From assembly GCF_000012745.1 (NCBI RefSeq), contig NC_007404.1, positions 930,001-994,000 of the forward strand: a stretch of DNA of 64,000 nucleotides, in the 5' to 3' direction. The position numbers were made by a program, and so were the translations under genes. Below, piece after piece: positions 21,754 to 31,505 of this stretch. The notes beneath the pieces are model-generated. The model saw only the letters and a list, made by a program, of their open reading frames with translations. It searched no databases and was not told the DNA's origin. Positions within the stretch are counted from its first letter, which is position 1. Every line of letters begins with the position of its first letter. The stretch comes from Thiobacillus denitrificans ATCC 25259. Its GTDB lineage: Bacteria > Pseudomonadota > Gammaproteobacteria > Burkholderiales > Thiobacillaceae.

Positions 21754-21900
21754 CGGTTTTCGGAACAGGGCTCCGGAAAACCGCTCGTGTCGTGAGGGCA
21801 GAAGCATAAGCCGCCGCGGCGCCGTGTGCACGGGCCGGCACCTCCGGACGCGCCGTTCGCCGCGGTCGTCCCGCGTTTCATTTCGGAACGCGTGGAACAG
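21754..21900 (+). promoter_or_regulatory. Candidate activator-binding repeats upstream of the RND operon
   Basis: Two dyads lie 145-290 bp before the sigma-54 promoter at 22043. At 21754-21783, arms CGGTTTTC and GAAAACCG flank TTCGGAACAGG. At 21872-21892, CGCGTTTC and GGAACGCG face each other, followed by TGGAACAG (21893-21900). The string TTCGGAACAGG recurs exactly before the second sigma-54 cluster near 38716, as expected for sites of one enhancer-binding protein (inference). The rest of the gap 21715-22091 holds no supported gene. Confidence 0.45.
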
Positions 21901-22042
21901 GCCGCAAAGGCGCGTGGGGTGAAGCGGCCGCCGCGCGTTGCCGTGGACTCGGTTGTCCGCGCGGCGCCAACGGCGGGCAGGCGGGCGTCTCGTCGTTGCG
22001 AGGCGAGGGCGCGAAGCCAGGCGTGCCGACGTCTGCGGCGTC

Positions 22043-22058
22043 TGGTACAGCGCTTGCT
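22043..22058 (+). promoter_or_regulatory. Sigma-54 (-24/-12) promoter of the RND operon
   Basis: TGGTACAGCGCTTGCT has GG (22044-22045) and GC (22056-22057) exactly 12 bases apart, matching TGGCACG-N4-TTGCW with one mismatch in the first block. The predicted start is about 22069, 23 bases before the first adaptor ATG. The core is nearly identical to the promoter at 31513. Confidence 0.75.
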
Positions 22059-22091
22059 TCGGACCTCCGTGTCGCTTCTCTGTCCGGAAAA

Positions 22092-22946
22092 ATGCTCCCT
22101 CGCCTGCTTCTGCTGCTGCCCTTGTTCGTCGGCCTGCCGACCGCAGCGCATGCGCATTCCGATGCCTCGATGTTCGGCGCGCCGTCGGCGGCGGCGCAGC
22201 ACGATCACGACGACCGCGCCGCGCCGCGCCATCCGGCGACGCTGAGCTTCGACCCGCGCCATCTCGTCAACGTGGTGATCAAGATCAACGCGCGCATCAC
22301 GCGCCTGAACAACCTCTATGTCGGCAAGCGCGTCGCGCGCAACGAGGTGCTCGGCGAAATGGAGAGCGCCGAGCTCGAGACCGTGCAGGCGACCTATCTC
22401 GGCCTGTTCCGCAACATGGACGCCGTGCAGTCGTTCTCGATGACTGGCAACGAGAAGCTCATCGACGCGCGCATGAATCTGCGCTGGCGCGGCATGTCTG
22501 AGAACGACATCAAGCAGATGGAGCGCGCGCGCGAGCCGCTCAAACGCATCAAGATCACGGCGCCCGAATCCGGCTTCATCTACGCCGTGAACGTGGTCAA
22601 CAACCAGATCCTCAACACCGGCGCCCCGGTCGGGCAGTACACGGCGACCGGCACGACCATCCTCACGCTCGCGCGGCCTGCGGCGATCCAGATCGAGACG
22701 AGCCTGCCGATCGACGTGGCGCGTGGCCTCAAGCCGGGGCAGCGGATGACGGTCCACGTCGCCGACGCGCGCCGCGGCGAGGTGGCGCTCCCGGCGGTGG
22801 TGCAGCAGATCTTCGCGTTCGCCAACCCGGTCAACCAGCGCCAGCGCGTGCGGCTCAAGCTCGCCGGCAACCCGCCTAAAGGGGTCGCGCTGCCCGCTGG
22901 TCTGCAGGCGAGCGTCAGCCTCGAGGAACCCGACCATGCGCATTGA
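22092..22946 (+). CDS. RND efflux periplasmic adaptor (short form)
   Basis: A 284-residue exported membrane-fusion protein of the CusB-like type. Signal peptide MLPRLLLLLPLFVGLPTAA is followed by HAHSDASMFG. The hairpin/lipoyl region (ITRLNNLYVGKRVARNEVLG, then MESAELETVQATYLGLF) and barrel region (IKITAPESGFIYAVNVVNNQ) are present, but the protein is shorter than usual adaptors. It overlaps the next, longer adaptor by 11 bases. Predicted cleavage after AHA would leave an N-terminal His. Role: one of two adaptors linking the RND pump to an outer-membrane channel. Confidence 0.8.
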   Translation: MLPRLLLLLPLFVGLPTAAHAHSDASMFGAPSAAAQHDHDDRAAPRHPATLSFDPRHLVNVVIKINARITRLNNLYVGKRVARNEVLGEMESAELETVQATYLGLFRNMDAVQSFSMTGNEKLIDARMNLRWRGMSENDIKQMERAREPLKRIKITAPESGFIYAVNVVNNQILNTGAPVGQYTATGTTILTLARPAAIQIETSLPIDVARGLKPGQRMTVHVADARRGEVALPAVVQQIFAFANPVNQRQRVRLKLAGNPPKGVALPAGLQASVSLEEPDHAH

Positions 22947-24249
22947 GCGATTCCGTCTTCGCCAAGCGGCGTCGGCCTGGCGGCGGGGTGCCGCGCTGCT
23001 GAGCTTCGCCGCGGGCAGCGTGTTCGCCCCGTCCGTGCTCGCGCACAGCGACCCGCACGTGTTCGGCCAGTCGGCGCCGGCTAAAGCTGCGCCGGGTAAA
23101 TCGGCCCCCGCACCCGCCGCGCCGGACAAGGCCGGTACGGCGCCGAAAGCCGGGAAGGCTGCGAACGCCGGGGCGGCGGCGAAACCCGGCACGGAACCCA
23201 CGGTTCAGGCCGGGGAGGCAGTGAATCTGCCTGCCGACGCCAAGGCCACGCGGGGCCTCTTCACGCTCGCGACGGCGCGTGGCGGCGCGCAGGCGGGCGG
23301 GATCAAGACCTACGGTCTGGTCGTGCCGAACAGCCAGGCGATGGTCGACGTGAACATCGCCGTCAGCGGCCAGGTCGTCGACGTGTTCGTGCGCGTCGGC
23401 GACAGTGTGCGCAAAGGCGAGCCGATCGTCGCCATCTTCAATCCCGAATTCATCACGACGCAACGCGGCTATCTCGAATTCCTCAAGAACGAGGAGAAGC
23501 TGCAGGTGCTGCGTGAAGAGGGCCGGCTGCCGAACTATCTCAAGGACGCCAAGGAAAACCTGCGCTGGTGGGGCATGACGGACAAGGAGATCGCCGCCCT
23601 CATCGAGCACGGCAGGGTCGTCGAGCACATCCGGCTCGACGCGCCGACCGACGGTTTCATCACCGAACTGCTGGTGCAGCCGGGTTCGCTGGTCAACGCC
23701 GGCGACCGCACGATGAAGCAGTTCGTCGTCGTCGGCCGGGCCGTCGCGCGCATGGTGTCGGCCGATGCGCCGCACTGGCTCGAAGGCTACGTCTACCCCG
23801 ACCAGAGGGCGCTCGTGCAGCCCGGCGTGCCGGTGCGCGTCAGCTTGCCCGACGGCCGCGAGCTCGAGCGGCGGGTGACCCAGGTCATGCCGGTCGTCGA
23901 CCCGGCGACGCAGCGTGCGCGCTTTCTCGTCGACCTTGGCAAGGCGGGGGCGGCGCTGACCGTCGGCCAGACTGTCGACCTGAGCCTGCTGCTCGACAAG
24001 CCGACCGGGGTCTGGGTGCCGCGTGGCGCCGTGCTCGGGCAGGGGCTCGCCCCGGTCGTGTTCGTCCAGCGCGCGCCCGGACGGTACCTGCGGCGGACGG
24101 TGCAGGTCGTCGACGAAACCGCCACGCTGCTGCGCGTGAACGGCGTGGCCGCAGGGGAAAAGCTGGTGGTCGCCGGAAAAATGATGCTCGAAGGCCTCTA
24201 TCGCATTTCGGCGCGCCCCGCCGCGGCCGCCGACCATCATCATCACTGA
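22936..24249 (+). CDS. RND efflux periplasmic adaptor, CusB/CzcB-like
   Basis: A 437-residue exported adaptor. After a signal peptide ending FAPSVLA comes HSDPHVFG and a Lys/Ala/Pro-rich linker (about residues 45-95), then the lipoyl/hairpin domains (SGQVVDVFVRVGDSVRKGEP, VAIFNPEFITTQRGYLEFL), beta-barrel (RLDAPTDGFITELLVQPGSL) and membrane-proximal domain, ending in DHHHH. The terminal His cluster suits metal handling. It is translationally coupled to the shorter adaptor before it, and the RND permease starts 16 bases later. Confidence 0.87.
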   Translation: MRIERFRLRQAASAWRRGAALLSFAAGSVFAPSVLAHSDPHVFGQSAPAKAAPGKSAPAPAAPDKAGTAPKAGKAANAGAAAKPGTEPTVQAGEAVNLPADAKATRGLFTLATARGGAQAGGIKTYGLVVPNSQAMVDVNIAVSGQVVDVFVRVGDSVRKGEPIVAIFNPEFITTQRGYLEFLKNEEKLQVLREEGRLPNYLKDAKENLRWWGMTDKEIAALIEHGRVVEHIRLDAPTDGFITELLVQPGSLVNAGDRTMKQFVVVGRAVARMVSADAPHWLEGYVYPDQRALVQPGVPVRVSLPDGRELERRVTQVMPVVDPATQRARFLVDLGKAGAALTVGQTVDLSLLLDKPTGVWVPRGAVLGQGLAPVVFVQRAPGRYLRRTVQVVDETATLLRVNGVAAGEKLVVAGKMMLEGLYRISARPAAAADHHHH

Positions 24250-24265
24250 CGCAGCGGATCGACAC

Positions 24266-27200
24266 ATGTTTGATTGGGTAATCGGATGGTCCTTGCGGAA
24301 CCGCGTCACGGTGGTTCTGCTGTATCTCATTCTGGCCGGCGCGGCCATCGTCGCCGCGCGCAACATGGCCGTCGACGTCTTCCCCGAATACGCGCCGCCG
24401 CAGGTGCAGATCCAGACCGAGGTGCCCGGCTATTCGGCCGGCGACGTCGAAACGCTGGTCACGCGCCCGATCGAAGTGGTGCTGCAGGGCGCGCCCTACG
24501 TTGACCAGATCCGCTCGAATTCCTCGGTCGGCCTGTCGCGCATCACCATCGTCTTCGAGTGGGGCGTCGACATCTACCGCGCGCGGCAGATCATCCAGGA
24601 GCGCATGCAGGCGGTGCAGGGCCAGTTGCCGTCCGGCGCGCAGACGCCGCAGCTCATGCCGGTGACCTCGGCCGTGAGCTGGCTGCTCAAGTTCGCGCTC
24701 GTCGACTGGTCGGGCGCCGACCGCGAGCACGAACTGCGCACGTTGGTCGACTGGGACATCCGCAACCGGCTGCTCGCCCAGCCCGGCGTCGCCTCGGTCG
24801 TCGCCGTGGGCGGCGGGGTCAAGCAGTACCAGGTGCTGCTCGACCCGCTGCGCATGCGCAAATACGGCGTGTCGGTCGCGATGGTGGCCGACGCGCTGCG
24901 CAGCGCCAATCTGGTCGCGCCGGGCGGCTTCGTCTACCCGAGCGCGGAAGAGGAATATTTCATCCGCGCCAACGGCAAGGTCGCGAGCCTGCGCGACGTG
25001 GCCGAGACGCTGGTGGTGATGCGCGACGGGCAGCCGATCCACATCGGCGACATCGCCGAGGTGCGCTTCGGCAGCGAGATCAAGCGCGGCGAGGGCCAGA
25101 TCCACGGCGGCCCGGCGGTGATCGGCACGGTGTCCAAGCTGTGGGGCGCCGACACCATGGAAACCACGCGCAACGTGGAAAAGGTGCTGGCGAGCATGGC
25201 GCAGAACCTGCCCGAGGACGTCGAGCTGATTCCCCACGTGTTCCGCCAGGCGAGCTTCATCGACGCCTCGATCGACAACCTGCGCGACGCCTTGCTGCAT
25301 TCTTCGATCATCGTTGCGCTCGTGCTGCTGCTGTTCCTGTTCCGCTGGCGCCCGACCGCGATCAGCCTGATCGCGATCCCGACTTCGCTGATGGCCGGCG
25401 TGCTCGTGCTGTGGGCGTTCGACATCAGCATCAACGCGCTGACGCTCGGCGGGCTCGTGTTCGCGATCGGCGAGGTCGTCGACGACGCGATCATCGACGT
25501 CGAGAACATCCTGCGGCGCCTGCGCGAAAATGCGCGCGCGGTCGCACCGCTGCCCGCCCTCGACATCGTCTACGAAGGTTCGCGCGAAATCCGCAACTCG
25601 GTCGTTTTCGCGACGCTCATCATCCTCGTCGCGTTCACGCCGATCTTCTTCCTCCAGGGCATCGAGGGGCGCATCTTCCAGCCGATGGCGATCGCCTACC
25701 TGGCCGCCATCGCCAGTTCGCTGATCGTCGCGATCACGCTCGTGCCGGTGCTCAGCTATTACCTGATGGGTCGCGAACAGCGGGCGCGCGAATACGGGCT
25801 GGGGCCGGTTTCCGAGTTCCTGCTCGGGCGCTACGAGCGCCTGCTGCAGTGCCTGCTCGCGTGGCCCCTGACGGTTGCCGTGGCGACGCTGCTGCTCGTC
25901 GCAGCGGCCGCGATCGCCTTTGCCGGGCTCGGGCGTTCGTTCATCCCGCCTTTTCACGAGGGCAATCTCGTGATCGCGACGACGATGATGCCCGGCACCT
26001 CGCTCGAGGAAAACCTGCGCATGGGCCGTGAGGTCGAAAGGCGGGTCGGAGAGATGCCCGAGGTCGCGAGCCTCGCCCAGCGTGCGGGCCGCTCCCGGCT
26101 CGACGAGGACGCGCAGCCGGTCAACTTCAGCGAATTCGACATCGCGCTGAAGCCCGGCACGCGCAACGTGCCCGAGGTCATGCAGCGCATCCGCGAGCAG
26201 CTCGGGCAGATACCGGGCATGTCGACCAACGTCTCGCAATTCATCACCCACCGCATGTCGGAAATCCTGTCCGGCGTGCGCTCCCAGGTCGCGGTCAAGA
26301 TCTACGGCCCCGACCTCGCGGTGCTGCAGCAGAAACAGCAGGCGATCCATCAGGCCGTGCAGGGCGTCGCCGGGGTCGTCGATCTGCAGATGGAGCCGAT
26401 GATTCTGGTGCCGGGTGTGGATGTGCAGGTCGACCGCGCTGCGGCGGCAGCCTACGGCTTCACGCCGGGCGCCATCGTGGCCCAGGTCGAACAGGCCTTC
26501 AACGGCGTCGTCGCGTCGAAAGTGCTCGAGCAGGACCGGACCTTCGACCTCTTCCTGCGCGTCAACGAAGCCTCGCGCGCCGACGTCCGCACGCTCGGCG
26601 AGATTCCCCTGATCTCGCCCGAAGGCGTCGTCGTGCCGCTACGCGACCTCGCGCGCTTCACGGTCGTGCAGGAGCCCTACATGATCAATCGCGATAGCGG
26701 CGCGCGCCGCGCCGTCGTGCAGTGGAACACCGAAGGCCGCGACCTCGACGGCGTCGTGCGCGAGGCGCAGGCGCGCATCCGCGACACGGTCGAACTGCCG
26801 CCAGGCTATGCGATCGAGATCGGCGGCGATTTCGAGGGCCAGCAGCGCGCGACACGCAGCCTGCTGCTCTCGGGCACGGCCGCGCTGGTGCTGATCACGC
26901 TGATCATGTTCCATGCCTTCCGCAACTGGTCGCTCGTGATGCTGATCATGCTCAACCTGCCGCTTGCGCTGATCGGCGGCGTCTTTGCGCTACTGCTGGC
27001 CGGCGAGACGCTCAACGTCTCGTCCATGATCGGCATGGTCGCGCTGTTCGGCGTGGCGACGCGCAACAGCCTGCTGCTCGTGTCGCGCTACCTGCATCTG
27101 ATGGAGGCCGAGCCGCAGCTCGGCGCCGCCGAGCTCGCGGTGCGCGGCGCGCGCGACCGCCTCGTTCCCATCCTGCTGACCGCCTTCACGGCCGCGCTGG

Positions 27201-27376
27201 CCGTGACGCCGCTGATTTTCGGCGACCCGACCGGAAAGGAAATGGAACGCCCGCTCGCGATCGTCCTGCTCGGCGGCATGCTGAGCTCGACGCTGCTGAA
27301 TCTCGTGGTGATTCCCACGCTGTTCCACTGGCTGGCGGCGCGCCGGCCGGGCTGGCTTTCCCCGGGGGCGGCCTGA
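24266..27376 (+). CDS. Heavy-metal RND permease, CusA/CzcA family
   Basis: A 1036-residue inner-membrane proton antiporter with the RND layout: TM1 near the N-terminus (VTVVLLYLILAGAAIVAARN), a large periplasmic loop, TM2-7, a second loop and TM8-12. The TM4 signature GLVFAIGEVVDDAIIDVENI is that of the heavy-metal efflux subfamily, which exports Cu/Ag or divalent cations. No outer-membrane factor gene is nearby, so a TolC-like channel must come from elsewhere. The preceding adaptors and the sigma-54 promoter place it in the metal locus; Cu(I) is a reasonable but unproven substrate. Confidence 0.9.
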   Translation: MFDWVIGWSLRNRVTVVLLYLILAGAAIVAARNMAVDVFPEYAPPQVQIQTEVPGYSAGDVETLVTRPIEVVLQGAPYVDQIRSNSSVGLSRITIVFEWGVDIYRARQIIQERMQAVQGQLPSGAQTPQLMPVTSAVSWLLKFALVDWSGADREHELRTLVDWDIRNRLLAQPGVASVVAVGGGVKQYQVLLDPLRMRKYGVSVAMVADALRSANLVAPGGFVYPSAEEEYFIRANGKVASLRDVAETLVVMRDGQPIHIGDIAEVRFGSEIKRGEGQIHGGPAVIGTVSKLWGADTMETTRNVEKVLASMAQNLPEDVELIPHVFRQASFIDASIDNLRDALLHSSIIVALVLLLFLFRWRPTAISLIAIPTSLMAGVLVLWAFDISINALTLGGLVFAIGEVVDDAIIDVENILRRLRENARAVAPLPALDIVYEGSREIRNSVVFATLIILVAFTPIFFLQGIEGRIFQPMAIAYLAAIASSLIVAITLVPVLSYYLMGREQRAREYGLGPVSEFLLGRYERLLQCLLAWPLTVAVATLLLVAAAAIAFAGLGRSFIPPFHEGNLVIATTMMPGTSLEENLRMGREVERRVGEMPEVASLAQRAGRSRLDEDAQPVNFSEFDIALKPGTRNVPEVMQRIREQLGQIPGMSTNVSQFITHRMSEILSGVRSQVAVKIYGPDLAVLQQKQQAIHQAVQGVAGVVDLQMEPMILVPGVDVQVDRAAAAAYGFTPGAIVAQVEQAFNGVVASKVLEQDRTFDLFLRVNEASRADVRTLGEIPLISPEGVVVPLRDLARFTVVQEPYMINRDSGARRAVVQWNTEGRDLDGVVREAQARIRDTVELPPGYAIEIGGDFEGQQRATRSLLLSGTAALVLITLIMFHAFRNWSLVMLIMLNLPLALIGGVFALLLAGETLNVSSMIGMVALFGVATRNSLLLVSRYLHLMEAEPQLGAAELAVRGARDRLVPILLTAFTAALAVTPLIFGDPTGKEMERPLAIVLLGGMLSSTLLNLVVIPTLFHWLAARRPGWLSPGAA

Positions 27377-27430
27377 GTGCGATGGTCCGGAAGCGCTATG
27401 GTCCGCCGGCCGTGGCGCCGCGTAATATGA

Positions 27431-30127
27431 ATGTACCTGCCGGTTTCGACGATGGTGAAGTTCATGTTCGCTAAATCGCCCGCTCCTTCGCTTGCCGCGC
27501 GTCTGACCGAAGCGAGGCGCGCCCTCGGGCAGCGGCCGAGCCCGGTCAGCCCTCCCGAGATCGGCGTGCTGCTGTGGCTGCTGCTGCTCGTGGCGATGCC
27601 CGTCTTCGTCTTTTCGCAGTGGTCGCTGCCCGCGCAGCAGGCGGTACACGTCGAGCCGGAAAGCCATCTGCTGATCGAAGCCTTCTGCGGCCTGACCGCG
27701 CTGACGCTCGCCGGGATGATGCTCTCCGTCTGCATCAAGCGGCGCGAGCCGAGCCTCATCCTGTTCGGCCTCGGTTTTTTCGCCATGGGCGTGTTCGATC
27801 TGCTGCATGCGTGGACTGACCCCGCGCGCGAGCAGACCGCGTTCGTCGTCTATCACACGCTTTCGACGCTGCTCGGCAGCGTCTTCATCCTGGCCGGTGT
27901 CATCGTCCGTATCGCGGCCGAGCGCAGCCACGGATTTTCCAACGCCGACCACGCGACGTTTGCAATCGGCCTGGCCCTGGCCGTCGCCGTCGCCGTGCTC
28001 TACCAGATTTGGATTCCCAACCTGTTCGCACCCCGGGTGGAGACGGTCGGCTTTTCCTCGCTCAACCACGCCGCGCATTATTTCGCCGCGCTCGCCTATG
28101 TGCTCGCGGGCATCGCGTTCTATCGCTACTTCCGCGAGCACCACCAGAAGCTGGCCTTGCTCGCGTTCAGCCTGCTGGTCGTGTTCGCGCAGAGTGCCTA
28201 CCTGTTCAGCCTTTCGAGCATGTGGGACCTCGCCTGGTGGATATGGCACGGGGTCAAGCTCCTGTTCTACGTCGGCGCCATGCTGATCGTGTTCGTCGGC
28301 TTCCTTCTGGCCTTGCGCACGATCGAGAAGTCGCGCCGTTCGCTGTTCCGCGTCAACCGGCGCCTCCAGCGCTCCCAGCAGGCGATACTCGGCTTCAATC
28401 GCGAACTCGAAATCCGCAATCGCATGGCCCAGGGCGCGATGCTCACGCGCGATCTCGACCACGCCCTCGACGTGGTTTCCGACGCCATCCGCGAACTCCT
28501 CGGACTGACGAGCTGCGAGCTCATGCTGCGCATCCCGCCGGACGAGGTCGACGAATTCGACCGCCTGACGCGGCGCCTGAGCAGCCGCTGGCCGGTGCGC
28601 GCGCTGCGCGATGCCTCGCCCTGTCACGGCGACGATTGCCGGCCGCTCGCGACGCGCGACGTGTTCGAATGCGGCTACCACGACGCGTCCGGTGCGCATT
28701 CGGTATGCCTCGCGCTGACCGCCGAAGGGCAGGAGGTCGGCCGCCTGCGTCTGCTCGGGAGCCCCGCCGCCGTCGAAAAGTGCAAGCCCGATGCCTTGCG
28801 TGCGCTCGCGGTCGAGGCCGGCGCGATCGTGCACAACGCCTTGCTCTACCAGCAGCGGCAGGAGGCGAACGACTTCAGGATGGCGCTGCTGCGCGTCTCG
28901 ACCATGATCACCGCGACGCTCGATCTCGACCGCGTGCTCGAAGCCGTGTGCAAGGAAAGCGCTGCGCTGTTCGAGTGCGACGGCGCGCTCGTCTGGCTGC
29001 CCGAGGCCGAGGCGAGAAGCTTTTACCTCGCGGCGAGATGGTTCGCACAGGGCGACCGGGCGGTCTCGGCCGAACTCGAAGCCTGGTGCAGCGACGGCGA
29101 ACAATGCGCGACGCTGCTGCAGGGCGTGCGCGGCCAGTTCCAGCCGATAAGCGTGCTGTGGCGGGACGGCGCGCAGGCGACCCCGTTCTGCAAGCCGGCG
29201 GGTTGCCCCTGGGAGGCGCTCGCCGTGTTCCCGCTGCTCGACGGCGAGCAGCTCATGGGCGCGATGGTGCTGGCGCGCAGCGAGGCCGTGCGCTTCAGCG
29301 CGGCGACGCTCGGCAAGGGCGTGCTGCTCGCGGACCAGGTGCGCATCGCGGTCAACAATGCGCGCAGCTATACGCGGCTTGCCGAATTCAACCGTCAACT
29401 CAAGCTCGCGGAGGAAGACAAGCTACGCAGCGAACGCATGGCGGTCATGGGGCAGATGGCGGCTTCGGTCGCGCACGAGGTGCGCAATCCCCTGTCGGCG
29501 ATCAACAACTGCCTCGCCGTGCTGCGCCCCGAGGCGGCGACCCAGCCGCGCAGCCAGGCGGCACTCGAAATCATCCAGGACGAAGTCGAACGGCTGACCA
29601 ACCTCACGAGCAATTTCCTCTCGTTCGGCAAGCCGCGTGCGCCGGTCAGCAAACCGGTGGTGCTCGAGCAGGTCGTGAAGAAGACATGCGCCCTGCTCGA
29701 GCGGCATATCAGCGAGGAGGAGCTGCCGATCAGGTTGAGTCTCGAGATCGAGCCGGCCTCGTCGCTGCTGCTCTTCGACGCCGACGCGCTCGAGTCGGTG
29801 CTGTGGAATCTGCTGCTCAACGCCTCCCAGGCGATCCACGGCGCGGGCCGCATCGAGGTCGGGCTGCGCCGCTATTCCAGGCATTTCCTGCTCGCGGTGA
29901 GCGACACCGGCAAGGGCATCGCGCCCGAAGATCAGGCGCGGATTTTCGAGCCCTTCTATTCGCAGCGCCCGCTCGGCGCCGGGCTCGGGCTCGCCATCGT
30001 GCAACGCCAGGTGCGCGAGTGGCACGGATGCATCCGGGTGCGTAGCCGGGTGGGGGAGGGGACCCGATTCTTCCTGCGGGTGCCCGTACGGGTCGGGGAA
30101 AGCTTTTTCGGACGCGAGGTCGCCTGA
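27431..30127 (+). CDS. Membrane sensor histidine kinase (MASE3-like, two GAF-like domains, NtrB-type core)
   Basis: An up to 898-residue kinase. Residues about 45-300 hold around eight membrane helices with MASE3-like FGLGFFAMGVFDLLHAW; two GAF-like domains follow (about 340-480 and 490-650). The HisKA box is SVAHEVRNPLSAINNCL (phosphorylated His about 681) and the ATPase has NLLLNASQAI, DTGKGIAPEDQARIFEPFYS and GAGLGLAIV. The first GAF has a cluster C398-H399, C403, C414, H417, suggesting metal or redox sensing. Start is uncertain: ATGs at 27431, 27452 and 27464 are in frame. It ends one base into the regulator gene, its obvious partner. Confidence 0.87.
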   Translation: MYLPVSTMVKFMFAKSPAPSLAARLTEARRALGQRPSPVSPPEIGVLLWLLLLVAMPVFVFSQWSLPAQQAVHVEPESHLLIEAFCGLTALTLAGMMLSVCIKRREPSLILFGLGFFAMGVFDLLHAWTDPAREQTAFVVYHTLSTLLGSVFILAGVIVRIAAERSHGFSNADHATFAIGLALAVAVAVLYQIWIPNLFAPRVETVGFSSLNHAAHYFAALAYVLAGIAFYRYFREHHQKLALLAFSLLVVFAQSAYLFSLSSMWDLAWWIWHGVKLLFYVGAMLIVFVGFLLALRTIEKSRRSLFRVNRRLQRSQQAILGFNRELEIRNRMAQGAMLTRDLDHALDVVSDAIRELLGLTSCELMLRIPPDEVDEFDRLTRRLSSRWPVRALRDASPCHGDDCRPLATRDVFECGYHDASGAHSVCLALTAEGQEVGRLRLLGSPAAVEKCKPDALRALAVEAGAIVHNALLYQQRQEANDFRMALLRVSTMITATLDLDRVLEAVCKESAALFECDGALVWLPEAEARSFYLAARWFAQGDRAVSAELEAWCSDGEQCATLLQGVRGQFQPISVLWRDGAQATPFCKPAGCPWEALAVFPLLDGEQLMGAMVLARSEAVRFSAATLGKGVLLADQVRIAVNNARSYTRLAEFNRQLKLAEEDKLRSERMAVMGQMAASVAHEVRNPLSAINNCLAVLRPEAATQPRSQAALEIIQDEVERLTNLTSNFLSFGKPRAPVSKPVVLEQVVKKTCALLERHISEEELPIRLSLEIEPASSLLLFDADALESVLWNLLLNASQAIHGAGRIEVGLRRYSRHFLLAVSDTGKGIAPEDQARIFEPFYSQRPLGAGLGLAIVQRQVREWHGCIRVRSRVGEGTRFFLRVPVRVGESFFGREVA

Positions 30128-31491
30128 TGCGCATTTTGTTGGTCGACGATCAGAAAAGCCTGCGGCGCAGCCTGTCGCTAATGCTGCAGGGCGCGGGTTT
30201 CGAAACCGGCGAAGCCGAAAGCGGCGAGGAGGCGCTGTCGTGCCTGGGCGCCGAGCGTTTCGATCTGGTGATCACCGACCTGCGCATGGAGGGCATGTCG
30301 GGCGTCGACCTGCTGCGCGAAATCAAGCGGCTGAATCCGCTGCTGCCGGTGATCCTGATCACCGCCTACGGCAGCATCGACTCGGCGGTCGACGCGATGC
30401 GCCTGGGCGCCTTCGACTATCTGACCAAGCCCTTCCGCGAGCAGGACATCCTGGAAAAGATCCGCGCGAGCCAGTCGGCGCCGCCCGGTTTCGCCCTTGC
30501 GGCCGAAGCCTCGCGCGACGCCGAAGACATCGTCGCCGACACGCCGCAGATGCGGGCCACGCTGATCAAGGCCGAGCGCATCGCGCGGACCGACATCAGC
30601 GTCCTCATCACCGGTGAAACGGGCACCGGCAAGACCCGGGTCGCGCGCTTCATCCACGAGAACAGCGCGCGCCGCGAGGCGCCTTTCGTCAGCATCAACT
30701 GCGCGAGCCTGCCCGAGAACCTGCTCGAGAGCGAACTCTTCGGCCACGTGAAGGGCGCCTTCACCGGGGCCACCGAATCGCGCGCCGGCCTTTTCGAGGA
30801 GGCCGACGGCGGCACGCTGTTCCTCGACGAGGTGGACACGCTGTCGCCGGCGATGCAGGCCAAGCTGCTGTCGGTGCTGCAGGAAAAAGTCATCCGCCGC
30901 GTCGGCTCGAACAAGGGCAAGAAGGTCGACATCCGCATCATGTCGGCGAGCAACCAGGACCTCGCCCTGCTCATCGACAAGGGCCATTTCCGCTCCGACC
31001 TGTACTTCCGCCTCAACGGCATCCGCCTGCATCTGCCGCCGCTGCGCGAGCGCGGGCAGGACCTGCACAACCTGCTGCAGCGCTTTCTGGCCGTCTATGG
31101 CCGCAAGTACGGGCGCGGCCGGCTACGGCTGTCGCCGCGCGCCGAGGCCTATGTGCTGGGCTATGCGTATCCGGGAAACATCCGCCAGCTCGAAAGCTTC
31201 GTCGAGCAGATGGCGGTGTTCGCCGACGACGCCGGCTACATCGACGTCGACGCGCTGCCCGAGGACCTGTTGCAGCAGGCGCCCGCGGCGATGCCGCGGC
31301 ACGAACCGGCCGAACTCGGCGAGGGCGGCGGCAGCATCGCCGACTCCCAGCGGCGGATGATCGAAGCGACGCTGCAGCGTGCGTCCAACATCGGCGAGGC
31401 GGCGCGCGTCCTCGGCATCGGCCGCACGACGCTGTGGCGCAAGATGCGCGAGTACAACCTGCATTTCCCGCCGCACGGGCGCAATCGCTGA
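30127..31491 (+). CDS. Sigma-54-dependent response regulator (NtrC family)
   Basis: A 454-residue activator with an N-terminal receiver (LLVDDQ, phospho-acceptor Asp in VITDLRMEGMSG, Lys in YLTKPF), a central AAA+ domain (Walker A GETGTGKTR, sigma-54 contact loop GAFTGA, Walker B GGTLFLDEVDTL) and a C-terminal Fis-type HTH (NIGEAARVLGIGRTTLWRKM). It uses ATP to open sigma-54 promoters. Start and kinase stop share a base (TGATG). Its presence beside several -24/-12 promoters in this locus makes it their likely activator. Confidence 0.93.
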   Translation: MRILLVDDQKSLRRSLSLMLQGAGFETGEAESGEEALSCLGAERFDLVITDLRMEGMSGVDLLREIKRLNPLLPVILITAYGSIDSAVDAMRLGAFDYLTKPFREQDILEKIRASQSAPPGFALAAEASRDAEDIVADTPQMRATLIKAERIARTDISVLITGETGTGKTRVARFIHENSARREAPFVSINCASLPENLLESELFGHVKGAFTGATESRAGLFEEADGGTLFLDEVDTLSPAMQAKLLSVLQEKVIRRVGSNKGKKVDIRIMSASNQDLALLIDKGHFRSDLYFRLNGIRLHLPPLRERGQDLHNLLQRFLAVYGRKYGRGRLRLSPRAEAYVLGYAYPGNIRQLESFVEQMAVFADDAGYIDVDALPEDLLQQAPAAMPRHEPAELGEGGGSIADSQRRMIEATLQRASNIGEAARVLGIGRTTLWRKMREYNLHFPPHGRNR

Positions 31492-31505
31492 CGTTTCCGT
31501 CCCGT

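Noticed and set aside
23885-26350. 821-codon minus-strand frame opposite the RND permease
   Set aside because: Shadow of the RND gene; no motif, extreme His/Arg/Asp composition.
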